Shown here piece by piece: positions 43,570-52,268 of a stretch of 64,000 nt of DNA. The position numbers and the translations under genes were made by a program. Every line of letters starts with the position of its first letter. Within the stretch, counting starts at the first letter, position 1. The DNA is from Nocardia neocaledoniensis (GTDB lineage: Bacteria > Actinomycetota > Actinomycetes > Mycobacteriales > Mycobacteriaceae). A model generated the notes under the pieces. The model was not told where the DNA came from, made no database searches, and was given only the letters and a program-made list of their open reading frames with translations. The DNA is taken from positions 124,001 through 188,000 of the forward strand of contig NZ_QGTL01000013.1 of assembly GCF_003182135.1 (NCBI RefSeq), given 5' to 3'.

Positions 43570-44139
43570 TCATGAGTGGTCGGTGAGTTCGCCGATGATC
43601 TTGCCGACCGTGTCAGCTCGCTCGGCCGGGCTGGCGGCTTTCATCAGCCGCAGGATGAGTCCGTATCGAGCGGTGCGACCGAGGCTTTCGAAGTTGGCTT
43701 GGGCTGCCGGATTGTCAGCCAGGGCGGCCGTCAGGTCATCGGGGACAGTCGCCGTCGACTGAGGTGCGTAGGCCCGCTCCCAACGACCGTCGGCACGGGC
43801 GGCTGCGATCGCGGCCAGGCCCGCCTCGCGCATACGTCCGGATTGGATTAGAGCCTCGGCTCTGGCGACGTTGACGGCGGACCACGAACTACGGGACGTC
43901 CTGGGAGAGTACCTCTGGAGGTAGTGAGAGTCGTCGAATCGACGGCGGATGCTGTCGATCCAGCCGTAGCACAGGGCACCGTCGAGTGCCTCGCTGATCG
44001 TGATCGTAGGAGTGCTCGCGCCCTTCTTGGCGATCTTGAGCCAGATCCCAGGGCTGCTCGCGTGATTGTCGGCGAGCCAGGTGTCCCACTGCGCGGCGGT
44101 GACGCAGGTGATGATCGGGATCCCACCGAATTCATCCAT
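43570..44139 (-). CDS. YdeI/OmpD-associated-family protein
   Basis: A 189-residue protein with the family pattern: WDTWLADNHASSPGIWLKIAK, EALDGALCYGWIDS, LQRYSPRTSRSSWSAVNVAR and the TVPDDLTAALADNPAA segment. The family is cytoplasmic and linked to stress resistance, but its activity is not known. ATG 44139 (MDEFGGIPII) has GGAGAAG 4 bases upstream; an alternative ATG at 44202 overlaps the upstream stop (ATGA) and would add 21 residues. Confidence 0.82.
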   Translation of the reverse strand: MDEFGGIPIITCVTAAQWDTWLADNHASSPGIWLKIAKKGASTPTITISEALDGALCYGWIDSIRRRFDDSHYLQRYSPRTSRSSWSAVNVARAEALIQSGRMREAGLAAIAAARADGRWERAYAPQSTATVPDDLTAALADNPAAQANFESLGRTARYGLILRLMKAASPAERADTVGKIIGELTDHS

Positions 44140-44198
44140 GATCTTCTCCAGCTCTCGGGGCGTTTGGTCGGTGATTCTCGCAATTCGGGGCGTCGGAT

Positions 44199-44714
44199 TC
44201 ATCTGACCCGGGCGATGAGGCGATCGCGAACGCGCTCGGTGGACTCGACCCAGGCGGGCGCGGCCGCTGCATTTCGCGCTGGCCGTCTGAGTGCCGCCGC
44301 CGCGACGAGCTGGACCATCGCGTCGTGGCGGACGAGATGAACAGCCAAAGCTGATCGGGTTCTCTCGACATCGACATGGTTGCGTCCGAGCGCATGATCG
44401 AGGCGAATCAGGTACGTGATGTAGGCCGCCAGATGGACGTTTCGCCGGCCGTCGGAGGTTGGCCCGTCGGTCGGCGAATCAACGGTCAAATTCGCGCAGC
44501 CGAATGCCAGGCGCGCCGGACTGACTGTGCCCCGGTCGATCTGGTCCCACAGGCGGTCGAGTTCGCGACGATGGGCAACGAAGCTCGCGGAGAAAAACGT
44601 GGCGATCAGTTCCGTCGTCGTGGCGTGTCGTTCCGATCGGCGAATCACCACCAGGATCACGAGGGTTCCGCTCACGATACTGGCGACAACGCCGAGGACA
44701 GTGGCCACTGTCAT
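44199..44714 (-). CDS. Single-pass membrane protein of unknown function
   Basis: A 171-residue protein with one N-terminal helix (TVATVLGVVASIVSGTLVILVVI) and a basic cytoplasmic domain (SFVAHRRELDRLWDQIDRG, LIRLDHALGRNHVDVERTRS). This topology resembles small DUF4760-like proteins, but I cannot assign a family. The start is ATG 44714 or GTG 44720. It is just upstream of the YdeI-like gene and in the same direction. Confidence 0.6.
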   Translation of the reverse strand: MTVATVLGVVASIVSGTLVILVVIRRSERHATTTELIATFFSASFVAHRRELDRLWDQIDRGTVSPARLAFGCANLTVDSPTDGPTSDGRRNVHLAAYITYLIRLDHALGRNHVDVERTRSALAVHLVRHDAMVQLVAAAALRRPARNAAAAPAWVESTERVRDRLIARVR

Positions 44715-44920
44715 GTTCACAATTCGCCGTTTCTGGTCATCACGATAAAGGGGCCGCACTTCGCCGGAGGGAACGATAGGAGTCGAAGGCGATTTCCGCG
44801 CGTCCCTGGGTTCCCTGTCGTGGGAATGAATCCCGTGCCCATGCGATCGCGTGCGGGACACACTGCGACCGGGACGCGAACCGCGAATGTCGTCGCGCGA
44901 TAGCGAGCAGGAGGTGTTGA

Positions 44921-45847
44921 GTGTCGAGCAAGCTGCACAACATCGGCATCGTCCTGGGGCAGCGGCTGACGCGCGCCACTGAGGCTTCGGTGCGGTGGGC
45001 GCACTATCGGTCCGGCTCACTGACGATCGTCATTCGCGACGCCCTGGATGACCTCGCTTTCCGCGACTCCGGACTAACCAGTCGTGGTCACTGCATCGAC
45101 AGCGCGCGGCACTGGATGCCGCCAACAGCGGCACCACGCCCTCCCACCGGCGTAATTCTGAACGGCATGGATGTCGAAGGAAGGGAGCTTTCGCTGTTCT
45201 CTGGTGACATCAGTAAGGTGGTTCTCCGTGATCCGGCGGGCAATCCGGCAGGGATGGCGTACCCCACTGACAGCTCGGTCGCGGAGTTCTTCGGAAGGCT
45301 GTCCGTCCGCGGGAATGCTGGTGCCTTCACGGTGGTGAAGTTCCGAAATGCCGACAAGGCAGTGCCTGTCGGAGCAGACGAGTCGCCGTGGCTGGAGTCC
45401 GGCGGGGTCTTCGTGCACGCCACTCTTGACCCCGTCGCGCAACTCTTCCGGGTGAAGGCAGATGTTCCAACCCTCGAATCCCGCGGTGAGATCGGCGAAG
45501 GCGGTGGATCGACGATCTGGCTGACGCCGGAGAACATGGCGAAAGCTGTGGCCGACGAGCCTGTGCTGCGGAAGATCGCTGATGTGCGGGCTGAGCGGGC
45601 TGCCGTGGTCATGCTGAGCGGAGGTGCAGGATATCCGAACAGTACGGTGGCCGCGCGATTCGCCGACGCACTGCACGAGGCAGGCTTTCATCGAGACGTG
45701 TACTTCCCGACCGGTGCGCAAATCGTCGGCACATTGCCCTTCCTGAGTGTCGAGCGGCTCCTGGACGTGGGACCCGGTCTCTCGGCGTGGGATCTCTATC
45801 CGGCGACGTCTGGTCGTTTCGACCGGTTGGCGCCACCGGATGCGTAG
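44921..45847 (+). CDS. Hypothetical protein, possibly toxin-related
   Basis: A 308-residue protein starting at GTG 44921, which has AGGAGG 6 bases upstream. It has no signal peptide or membrane helix. The second half is the most protein-like (VVMLSGGAGYPNSTVAARFA, AGFHRDVYFPTG, LSVERLLDVGPGL). The pattern of a Gly-rich loop and a compact end resembles C-terminal domains near polymorphic toxins, but I recognise no family. A strong hairpin follows at 45879-45920. Confidence 0.6.
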   Translation: MSSKLHNIGIVLGQRLTRATEASVRWAHYRSGSLTIVIRDALDDLAFRDSGLTSRGHCIDSARHWMPPTAAPRPPTGVILNGMDVEGRELSLFSGDISKVVLRDPAGNPAGMAYPTDSSVAEFFGRLSVRGNAGAFTVVKFRNADKAVPVGADESPWLESGGVFVHATLDPVAQLFRVKADVPTLESRGEIGEGGGSTIWLTPENMAKAVADEPVLRKIADVRAERAAVVMLSGGAGYPNSTVAARFADALHEAGFHRDVYFPTGAQIVGTLPFLSVERLLDVGPGLSAWDLYPATSGRFDRLAPPDA

Positions 45848-45878
45848 CACAAGATCGGCGTTTCGGGCCTGAATGGGG

Positions 45879-45920
45879 AGTGCCCCCGCTGCTGAGTGGG
45901 GTAGGGGCAGCGGGGGCACT
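45879..45920 (+). terminator. Hairpin terminator after the hypothetical gene
   Basis: AGTGCCCCCGCTG (45879-45891) pairs perfectly with CAGCGGGGGCACT (45908-45920) around a 16-base loop. It lies 31 bases after the stop of the rightward gene and between two convergent genes, so it can end transcription in both directions. No T-tract follows, as is usual in actinobacteria. Confidence 0.65.
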
Positions 45921-46110
45921 GTCGCCACGGTGCGGCGGGGGGACGCCGATCGGGCCGCTGATCGGTTTGTCCCTGTGCGGAGGAACGTGTCGCCCAGCCC
46001 GATGTGAATCGTGACGAGTTCGGCACCCTTCTGCGTTGGCGTGGTGCCGAACTCGAACCTAGCGGACGCGACAGAAGCGGGTGCCGTGCTGTTCCCAATG
46101 TTGGGAAGTC

Positions 46111-47274
46111 TCAAGATTCCCGCGGCTCGCTGTGGTCCAATCGCGCTGCGGCGACGATGATCACCAGGCAGACGACGGCAGTGACCGCGATGGCCGTCCC
46201 AGCGGTCGTGCGGTCGATCAGGACGCCGACGGCGGGTGTGGTCGCGGTCGCTCCGAGTGTCATCGCGAATCCGTGCAGGCCGGTGACCAGACCTCGGGCC
46301 TGATCCGGTGCGAGTTCACTGATCCGGACAGAACAGGCGGCGAGCGACGGTGCACATGCGAGACCTGCCGGCACGAGTAAGAGCGCGAGACCTTGCCAGG
46401 TGCCGACCGGTGCGAGCAAGAACGTGAACCCGGTCAGTGCGAGCGAGTACGAGAACAACCGAATCCCGCCACCGCTGAGGCCGTACACAAACCCTCCGGC
46501 CGCGGAGGCGAGTGCCCAGAGCGCGTAGATCGGCGCGATGAGTGCCTGCTGTCCGTGCGACTGAAGTTTTGCGACGAGCGTGAGTTCGGTTGCGACAGAA
46601 AGCGCCACAGTCGTCGAGGCGATCAGCAGCGCGGCGAGAAGCGGCCGCGAGAACCAGCCGCGCAGTGCCCTCCGCGGCGCCTGGTCGCTCTCGCTACGCG
46701 TAGGAGGATCGAGGAACCACAGCAACGTGTTGACGATCAGCCAGCAGGCCCCGAACGTCCACATCACCGCCGCCGATCCCACATGGAGAAGCGTCAGGAC
46801 ACCGAGGGCCGGTCCGAGTACGTAGGCGAGATCGGTCGTGATCGAGTCCACCGCGAAGGCCGCCCGCCAGTGACACCTCGGTGCGATCGCGGCGGCGCAT
46901 TGCCGCACCACCGAGTTGATCGGCATTCCGAGCGCGCTGGCTACCAGCGCCGCGGGAAGCAAGGCGGACAGAGAGAGCAGTGGTGCGGCGACCCAAAAGC
47001 CCGCTTCGGCGCAGGCAGTCAGGATCAGCGTTGTTCGCAAGCCGCGGCGGTCGTTGATCCACCCCATCGCTGGAGCCCCGATGCCGCTGCCGACGGCAGC
47101 CGCGGATCCGACCAGCCCGGCGGCTGCGTAGCCGTGGCCCATCTCGTGCACGACGTGCATCGTCAGGACGATCGGTGCTGCGGCGGCGGGGACCCGTGCG
47201 AAGAGAGCGATCAAGGCCAGGCTCCGGAATCGGCCGATGGCGAACACGGCGCGGTAGGGCCCCAGTTCGGGCAT
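46111..47274 (-). CDS. MFS transporter of the peptide locus
   Basis: A 387-residue major facilitator with about 12 membrane segments. It shows a typical early loop (MGWINDRRGLRTTLIL) and a C-terminal half with GGFVYGLSGGGIRLFSY. The start at ATG 47274 (MPELGPYRAVFA) is used because the longer frame covers the hairpin. It follows the 45-residue peptide gene and hairpin by 36 bases and is in the same direction, so it probably exports the peptide product or confers self-protection (inference). Confidence 0.82.
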   Translation of the reverse strand: MPELGPYRAVFAIGRFRSLALIALFARVPAAAAPIVLTMHVVHEMGHGYAAAGLVGSAAAVGSGIGAPAMGWINDRRGLRTTLILTACAEAGFWVAAPLLSLSALLPAALVASALGMPINSVVRQCAAAIAPRCHWRAAFAVDSITTDLAYVLGPALGVLTLLHVGSAAVMWTFGACWLIVNTLLWFLDPPTRSESDQAPRRALRGWFSRPLLAALLIASTTVALSVATELTLVAKLQSHGQQALIAPIYALWALASAAGGFVYGLSGGGIRLFSYSLALTGFTFLLAPVGTWQGLALLLVPAGLACAPSLAACSVRISELAPDQARGLVTGLHGFAMTLGATATTPAVGVLIDRTTAGTAIAVTAVVCLVIIVAAARLDHSEPRES

Positions 47275-47309
47275 GGTGCGCGCTCCCGGTGCGTAGGTCA
47301 ATGTGGCGG

Positions 47310-47343
47310 CGATGGGGGCCGCCCCCGACGGCGGCCCCCATCG
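47310..47343 (-). terminator. Strong hairpin between the peptide gene and the MFS gene
   Basis: CGATGGGGGCCGCC (47310-47323) and GGCGGCCCCCATCG (47330-47343) pair without mismatch over 14 bases with a 6-base loop. On the transcript it starts one base after the peptide stop codon. No T-tract follows, so it may end only part of the transcription or protect the upstream mRNA; either would raise peptide mRNA over transporter mRNA, a common plan for small-peptide operons. Confidence 0.7.
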
Positions 47344-47344
47344 C

Positions 47345-47482
47345 TCAGGAATTGTCGGTTTCGAAGTAGAGCCGGACCTCGACCTCGGTGAAAGCCTTTC
47401 CACCGCCGGGCATCCGGCGCTGCTCGGCCTTCTCGATCGGTTCGATCGGAATGATGGCGCGAACCTTGTTGCGAGTCTGCAT
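47345..47482 (-). CDS. 45-residue peptide, candidate precursor or scaffold peptide
   Basis: The start at ATG 47482 has a near-perfect AGGAGGAAG ribosome site 8 bases upstream, the strongest in this region. The peptide begins MQTRNKVRAIIPIEPIEK, has a Gly-Gly-Gly in the middle (MPGGG) and ends TEVEVRLYFETDNS. It has no Cys, no signal peptide and no membrane helix. It is preceded by an oxygenase-like gene (54 bases) and followed by a stable hairpin and an exporter. This is typical for ribosomally made, modified peptides, but no known class matches. Other options: a small immunity or regulatory protein. Confidence 0.7.
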   Translation of the reverse strand: MQTRNKVRAIIPIEPIEKAEQRRMPGGGKAFTEVEVRLYFETDNS

Positions 47483-47536
47483 GGTTACTTCCTCCTGCGT
47501 TGCTTTGTTGTTTGTCGAACGGCCCTTTCTGCGATG

Positions 47537-48409
47537 TCAGCTCATAGCCCTCCCGTGATATCCGAGGTAGTGCAAGTGGAGGTGGTCGGCGATGACCCGG
47601 CGCTGCTCGGTGACTGCGGTCACGGAACCGGTCCGGGGGCTGAACACGGTGTGCCAGCGATCTTCGGTGCGGCTTTCGAAATGGTGAACAACCGGCAGGA
47701 GCCCGCGGGAGTGATGTGGCCGGGCCTGGAAGACGAGGACGTCACCGGCACGGTGTGGGACCGGTACGGACGCGACACTCATCTGGTCGGCGTAGACCTC
47801 CGAGAACATGTCGTTGATCTCGGCGTGCGTTCGCCCCCCCCGTCGCGCTTCGGTGAGTACGCCGGCGATCTCTTGGACCTGCGCGTAGCTGCGGATCGAG
47901 CTGAATCGGGCGGCGGCCGAACCGCGGAGTGTCAGATGGACATTGAGGCCATGGATTTCCGACGGATCCGGGTCGTAGAGGTTCGCGGGGTAGTCGGTGT
48001 GCGGGTCCGCGTCACCGAGACCGATCGTGCGTCCGCCCTCGAGGGTGGCGAGGTCGGACGCCGCGACGGAATCGTCGGCCATCTCGGCACGCGCGATCAG
48101 ATCGAGCACATGGCACACCACGTAGGGATAGACGAATCCGCTCCGGGTCCCGTACGGCAGCACTGCGCTGACATCGGGGGAGTGAACCAGGTCGATCAGA
48201 TCGTGGCTTCCGCGAAGTTCCGCCGCGCGCGTGGTTCGCTCGGCCACGTGAGCCGACATCACGGCCGGGATGCGCAGGGCGACGGTGTCGGCATGAAAGT
48301 CGGCGATGGGCTCCACCCGGAATCCGGCCTTCTCGATCGCGACAGCAATGCGCTCGAGGTGCGCGGAGTTCTGCGACACCGGCGCCCGGTCAATTCTATT
48401 GTGTGTCAT
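47537..48409 (-). CDS. Probable 2-oxoglutarate/Fe(II)-oxygenase-like protein
   Basis: A 290-residue protein starting MTHNRIDRAPVSQ. It has an HxD motif (PHTDYPANL, His137 and Asp139) and a distal His (ARPHHSRG, His232 or His233) after a strand with GDVLVFQARP, the order of metal ligands in the cupin-type Fe(II)/2-oxoglutarate fold. A conserved Arg further on (HHFESR) could bind 2-oxoglutarate. Family assignment is from motifs only. As the first gene of the peptide operon it would be the natural modifying enzyme (inference). Confidence 0.6.
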   Translation of the reverse strand: MTHNRIDRAPVSQNSAHLERIAVAIEKAGFRVEPIADFHADTVALRIPAVMSAHVAERTTRAAELRGSHDLIDLVHSPDVSAVLPYGTRSGFVYPYVVCHVLDLIARAEMADDSVAASDLATLEGGRTIGLGDADPHTDYPANLYDPDPSEIHGLNVHLTLRGSAAARFSSIRSYAQVQEIAGVLTEARRGGRTHAEINDMFSEVYADQMSVASVPVPHRAGDVLVFQARPHHSRGLLPVVHHFESRTEDRWHTVFSPRTGSVTAVTEQRRVIADHLHLHYLGYHGRAMS

Positions 48410-49005
48410 GGTGCTGCTGGCCCGCTAGTTCTCGCTCGGTCATCGATCAGGCTTCGCACGGTTCCGCAATGGAGATCCCCCGCGTAGTCATGCTGGTGGT
48501 CACATGGTCGCCGTGAATCCATCGCGGCCGCATCAGTAGCCGCATCGGTATACGTCGGCCGACGTGGACGCGCCGACGTGGCATTGCGCCGCGTGCGGGA
48601 CCGAGTCCGTCGCACCGCATCCGTAGGCCGCGTCCGAACCACCGATGCGCCACCGGCGTGCTCACGGGATTCTGTGAGCCGCAGACTGAGAAGTGACGAT
48701 GATCGAGGACGGCGAGGCATGAGCTCAACTCCGGACATCCCCGGCCCGGCAGGGAATACCATCGCCGGTGCGTCGGTCGTGCCGGCGCGCGTCTGCGTTG
48801 AATCCGGGGAGGCGGCGACGGGTGATCGCCCTCCGTCTGGGCCGTCATCTACCTCGCCACGGACGAGGTCGGACTCGCGTGTGCTTTCTGCTGGCTGCGG
48901 CCTTTCGACCAGGGCACTTTCGACGTCCTGTGGAACGCGGGTTTCCGAATACCGGCCCGACAGTGATCAGTGCTGGCCGGGTACACGCGATGAAGGGAGC
49001 AGCAC
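48410..49005. other. 596 bases without a convincing gene
   Basis: This is the divergent region between the leftward peptide operon and the rightward Imm49 gene. Its frames on both strands are Arg/Ser/Pro-rich without motif. It should hold promoters for both sides; the ribosome site GGGAG of the Imm49 gene lies at its right end. Confidence 0.45.
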
Positions 49006-49902
49006 GTGCTCACGATATCTCGCCACATTGTGACCGAAGGCCGAGTCTTGCAGGCGTTAGGGGGAATTCACTGCAAGACGCTCGACTTCCGGGATCGGAT
49101 CCTCCAGGGGGAACCGCTGACTGCCAGCGCGTTGACGGCCCTGCGCGATGAGCTGCTCGATTACGTGGGAGCAGAGAGTCTCGAGGACCCGGAGCTCGTC
49201 GGTTCGTACACGCAGATGGTGCTACGAACCGCGGCCGAGTGTGCCCTTGGCGCTCTCGGGGTTGCGGTGTTCCCGTGGTACGACTTCGAAGTGCCGCTGC
49301 CGCTAATCGGAATCGGTGTGCGCACCGGTGACGCGAAGACGTGGCGACATCGGACCGATCCCGTCACTCCGGCGATCTGGTTGGCCGCATTCCGGACCTG
49401 GTTGTCGAGCGGTGAGGCTGCCGACCCCAGCCGCGCGGTCGCGATGGAACTGAAATGCTGCTTCGCGCCGGCGATCCGGGCAGCGGCATCCAACAGGGCT
49501 GCGACACAGGGTGATTGGTTGGCCGAAGTTGCCGAGATGGACGCGCTGTGCCGCTATCTGCCCGACCCCGAGGACCACCCGCCCGCGGAGTGGCCGAACG
49601 CTCGTTTACGGAAGCCGACTGCGTTGGCGCTTTCGGAAGCGGCCCGAAGCCTTGACACCCTCACGGCGCAAAGCCCATCCCGCAGGCTCCTGCGCACGCT
49701 GTTGGAGGACGACCAGCCCCTGTTCGAACAGGCGCTGGCGGCCACTCTGACCGCGCATCACGACCGCGTCGTGCCTGATCGTCCCCGGACACTGTTGCCC
49801 GTCGACATCATCGCCCCGGTCGTGATCGCCGTCCGAGTGCATGGATGGGACCTACGCGTGCGATCTGACTACCTTCCCCGTCGCCTGACTTCGGCAACCT
49901 GA
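49006..49902 (+). CDS. Immunity 49 (Imm49)-family protein
   Basis: A 298-residue helical protein starting at GTG 49006, with GGGAG upstream. The C-terminal pattern LLEDDQPLFEQALAATLTAH, RTLLPVDIIAPVVIAVRVHG and VRSDYLPRRL is characteristic of Imm49 proteins of actinobacteria (from memory). Imm49 proteins are predicted to neutralise polymorphic toxins. No cognate toxin is adjacent in the window, so it may be an orphan or protect against incoming toxins. Confidence 0.7.
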   Translation: MLTISRHIVTEGRVLQALGGIHCKTLDFRDRILQGEPLTASALTALRDELLDYVGAESLEDPELVGSYTQMVLRTAAECALGALGVAVFPWYDFEVPLPLIGIGVRTGDAKTWRHRTDPVTPAIWLAAFRTWLSSGEAADPSRAVAMELKCCFAPAIRAAASNRAATQGDWLAEVAEMDALCRYLPDPEDHPPAEWPNARLRKPTALALSEAARSLDTLTAQSPSRRLLRTLLEDDQPLFEQALAATLTAHHDRVVPDRPRTLLPVDIIAPVVIAVRVHGWDLRVRSDYLPRRLTSAT

Positions 49903-50053
49903 AATGCATTCTGCCGAGAGGATTTGAGAACCACTTGCCGCATTTCGCATTCCCACGGGTGCGAACAACCTGACGCCGGGTCACGGGAGCTGGCAATAAT
50001 CTCGTCCCGATGAAGATCGGCGGTTGCGGGGAGTCGGGGTGGCCTCCGCGGTG

Positions 50054-50770
50054 ATGGGAGGCATTGCCCGGGGCTTCGGCGGACTTGCCGAGTCGATCAC
50101 GCAATCGCTCGCACGCTTCGCGGATCATAATGCGCGCAGGGTGATTCGAGGCAGCGGTGCGATCAAGGCTGGAGCGAAGGAGTTATCAGGCCAAGATCAC
50201 TTGAGTCGAGCGGCGGGGTTATGCCCCGAGCGGGCGCCGCAGACGGATGACGTGCCGAGCGGTCGGTGCGCGGTCGGTCCAGCTGCGGTGGGACCGATTC
50301 AGCCGGCAGCCGGCCCGCTTGGTCTGCCGGGCTATCTGTCCGGCTCACTGTCTGCGCGGGAGGCGCGGATTGTCTATCTCAATGGTGAGCAAAGACTGCG
50401 CACGGTCAGTGACGGGCTGGTGGACCACGTCGGGCCCGAAGACAGAGCGCGGACTGTGCACGAACTCCGGAACGAGTTGAGGTCGTTCTGCCGTGTGGCG
50501 ATGGCTGATCGTTCGCATGCCCAGCGCCTGGAGGACGAGTGTCCGAATCTGGCCTGGGAGCACGTCGTCGAGAAGTATCGCCTTCGGGGATATGCGGACG
50601 ACCGGCTCTATGGCGAGATTGCACGAGCGGCCCTTCGCGCACGATCGGCCACCAACTCGCAGTACGGCGTCGATCCGGATGCGCCTCCGCACCTGCCGAC
50701 CGTCGGCCGAGAAACCATCGCGGGGGAACACGCGGGACTCGCTCCGCGGCCCCGCGCCGCCGACAGCTGA
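50054..50770 (+). CDS. Hypothetical protein
   Basis: A 238-residue protein with no recognised family. The first ~60 residues look like a small helical domain with possible amphipathic helices (MGGIARGFGGLAESITQSLARF). The second half (GLPGYLSGSLSAREARIVYL, RTVHELRNELRSFCRVAMA, YADDRLYGEIARAAL) looks like a compact independent domain. TTG 50024 or GTG 50051 are alternative starts. A toxin-like effector is possible given the neighbouring immunity genes, but nothing proves it. Confidence 0.55.
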   Translation: MGGIARGFGGLAESITQSLARFADHNARRVIRGSGAIKAGAKELSGQDHLSRAAGLCPERAPQTDDVPSGRCAVGPAAVGPIQPAAGPLGLPGYLSGSLSAREARIVYLNGEQRLRTVSDGLVDHVGPEDRARTVHELRNELRSFCRVAMADRSHAQRLEDECPNLAWEHVVEKYRLRGYADDRLYGEIARAALRARSATNSQYGVDPDAPPHLPTVGRETIAGEHAGLAPRPRAADS

Positions 50771-50917
50771 GGACTGCGCCGGGGACGAGGCGGTACAGCG
50801 AACTCGGATCGCTGGGTTGGTTCTGCGCCGGGTAATAGCCAGATCACTGCACTTTCTCGCTGGTGGGAAGCTCGTAGGCTGCTTTCAGCAAGATTCGTTC
50901 CGCGAGGAGTTCGATTG

Positions 50918-51244
50918 ATGGCCGAGCGTCGTATGCCGATAGGTGACTACTGGGAGTGGCAGGCGCTCGGCTCGTGCGTCGGGATGGATTCTGACATGTT
51001 CTTTCACGGCGAAAAGGAGCCGCGGCGGTATCGCAGCGCCCGAGTGGCACAAGCGAAACGGGTGTGCGCGGGGTGCCGGGTGCTGGACGAATGCCGAGAC
51101 TTCGCGCTGACCTACGGCGAACATCACGGTGTATGGGGCGGCCTGTCCGAGGAGGAGCGGCGCCGGATAATCCGCGAACGCCGTTATTCCGACGACTGCA
51201 CAGAGCGCGGCGGCGGACGTGAGGCTCGGTTGATCAGGATCTGA
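50918..51244 (+). CDS. WhiB-like Fe-S protein
   Basis: A 108-residue Wbl protein. Four cysteines bind a [4Fe-4S] cluster: Cys20 and the CAGCRVLDEC group (Cys50, Cys53, Cys59). The conserved turn GVWGGLSEEERR and a basic C-terminal helix (RRIIRERR) follow. Wbl proteins act with sigma factor region 4 to redirect transcription. ATG 50918 has GAGGAG upstream. Plasmid- and phage-borne Wbl proteins are known; this copy belongs to the mobile region. Confidence 0.92.
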   Translation: MAERRMPIGDYWEWQALGSCVGMDSDMFFHGEKEPRRYRSARVAQAKRVCAGCRVLDECRDFALTYGEHHGVWGGLSEEERRRIIRERRYSDDCTERGGGREARLIRI

Positions 51245-51301
51245 ACCGCATCGGGCGGTATGCCCGATTTGATCGACCGATATTTCGAGAGGGGTGCAAT
51301 T

Positions 51302-51454
51302 GTGCCGGAATCATCCGGTGCGGACCGGGTGTTTCATCCCGAGTCCGCGGCGCAGCGACGCTCTGACGCGGAAGAGCGTGACGAAACCGACGATGAATTC
51401 TTCGCGCGATTCATGCGCCGATATCGGGACGACCTGAACTCGAACGCGGAGTGA
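51302..51454 (+). CDS. Small acidic hypothetical protein
   Basis: A 50-residue frame from GTG 51302, with AGAGGGG 7 bases upstream. The product is acidic in the middle (DAEERDETDDEFFARF) and basic near the end (MRRYRDDLN). A longer form from ATG 51260 is possible but lacks a ribosome site. It follows the WhiB-like gene by 57 bases in the same direction and may be co-transcribed. No family is recognised. Confidence 0.45.
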   Translation: MPESSGADRVFHPESAAQRRSDAEERDETDDEFFARFMRRYRDDLNSNAE

Positions 51455-51468
51455 GACGAGCATTTCGC

Positions 51469-52122
51469 CTATTCCGTGATGTACGAAGGGACCGTCGAGT
51501 GGTGATCGAAGTCGAGGATCAGACTGTGCCAGAACCCGGGTGCATGTGCGCCGATGATGTTCGGATCTATGCGGAGCGCATGCTCGAATATCCGACTTTT
51601 GAGGGTGTTGATCCGATCCGTGCAGCGCGAGGTGCCGGAGGTGCCAGCCGGGCGCAGCAGGAGAAGGAGCGGGTCCAGTGTCATCGCGGCGGCACGCCAC
51701 CGCCAGGCCAGCTCAACGAATTCGAACACCGACGAATTGACCATCATCGGCGTGCCGGCAATGCCTGCAATGGGGGGCGCGGGGCAGCGCGATGGACCGC
51801 AACGGATAGCGAATACCATGCCGCAGGCGGTAGCCGTGATCCGCAGCCCGTCCGCCGCACCGATCCCGGTGCCCAACTCATAGCGCCGCTCGCATGATCG
51901 ATCGGGTGCGGTCGGTTCACCCTCGATGTATGTCGAGCGATAGTCCGGCCGCACGACGAAGTCGGTCGGAAGTCCCCACAGGGCCAGGCTCACACGCTGC
52001 TTTTCCGGGAGACGCCAGTGACTGAACGCTGAGCTCGACAGGCGATGTTGTCTCTGCGGAACGACCAGCCGGGCGAGCGGTGCGTTCATGATCGCATCGA
52101 GCCGATCATCGATTGCTGACAA
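51469..52122 (-). CDS. SUKH-4-like immunity protein
   Basis: A 217-residue protein resembling SUKH/SMI1-KNR4-type immunity proteins: LWGLPTDFVVRPD, ELGTGIGAADGLRITATACG with an hydrophobic strand (MVFAIRCG) and MMVNSSVFEFVELAWRWRAA, which fits the VNSS-F..F family segment. TTG 52122 with AAGGGA 5 bases upstream is the best start (MSAIDDRLDAIM); ATG 52146 is an alternative. The family neutralises nuclease and other toxins; the partner toxin is not known. Confidence 0.65.
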   Translation of the reverse strand: MSAIDDRLDAIMNAPLARLVVPQRQHRLSSSAFSHWRLPEKQRVSLALWGLPTDFVVRPDYRSTYIEGEPTAPDRSCERRYELGTGIGAADGLRITATACGMVFAIRCGPSRCPAPPIAGIAGTPMMVNSSVFEFVELAWRWRAAAMTLDPLLLLLRPAGTSGTSRCTDRINTLKSRIFEHALRIDPNIIGAHAPGFWHSLILDFDHHSTVPSYITE

Positions 52123-52268
52123 CGTAATCCCTTCTTGACAATTCATCGGCGCGCGGCGGCAGCGCTCGGTGCCGGGACCGCAGAGCCTACGGCTGCGAAT
52201 TCTCTTTGCCACTGGTGGGAACTCGAACCCCGCCGACCTGGGAATCAATTACCTCGATTGGATGTGTG

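Noticed and set aside
43256..43575. CCCCCAC…GTGGGG hairpin repeats that look like type I-E CRISPR repeats
   Set aside because: Spacing is irregular (63 and 216 bases), arms differ at many positions and no cas gene is near.
48578..49151. Plus-strand frames upstream of the Imm49 gene
   Set aside because: No motif, no conserved-looking segment and no ribosome site; more likely promoter and decayed DNA.
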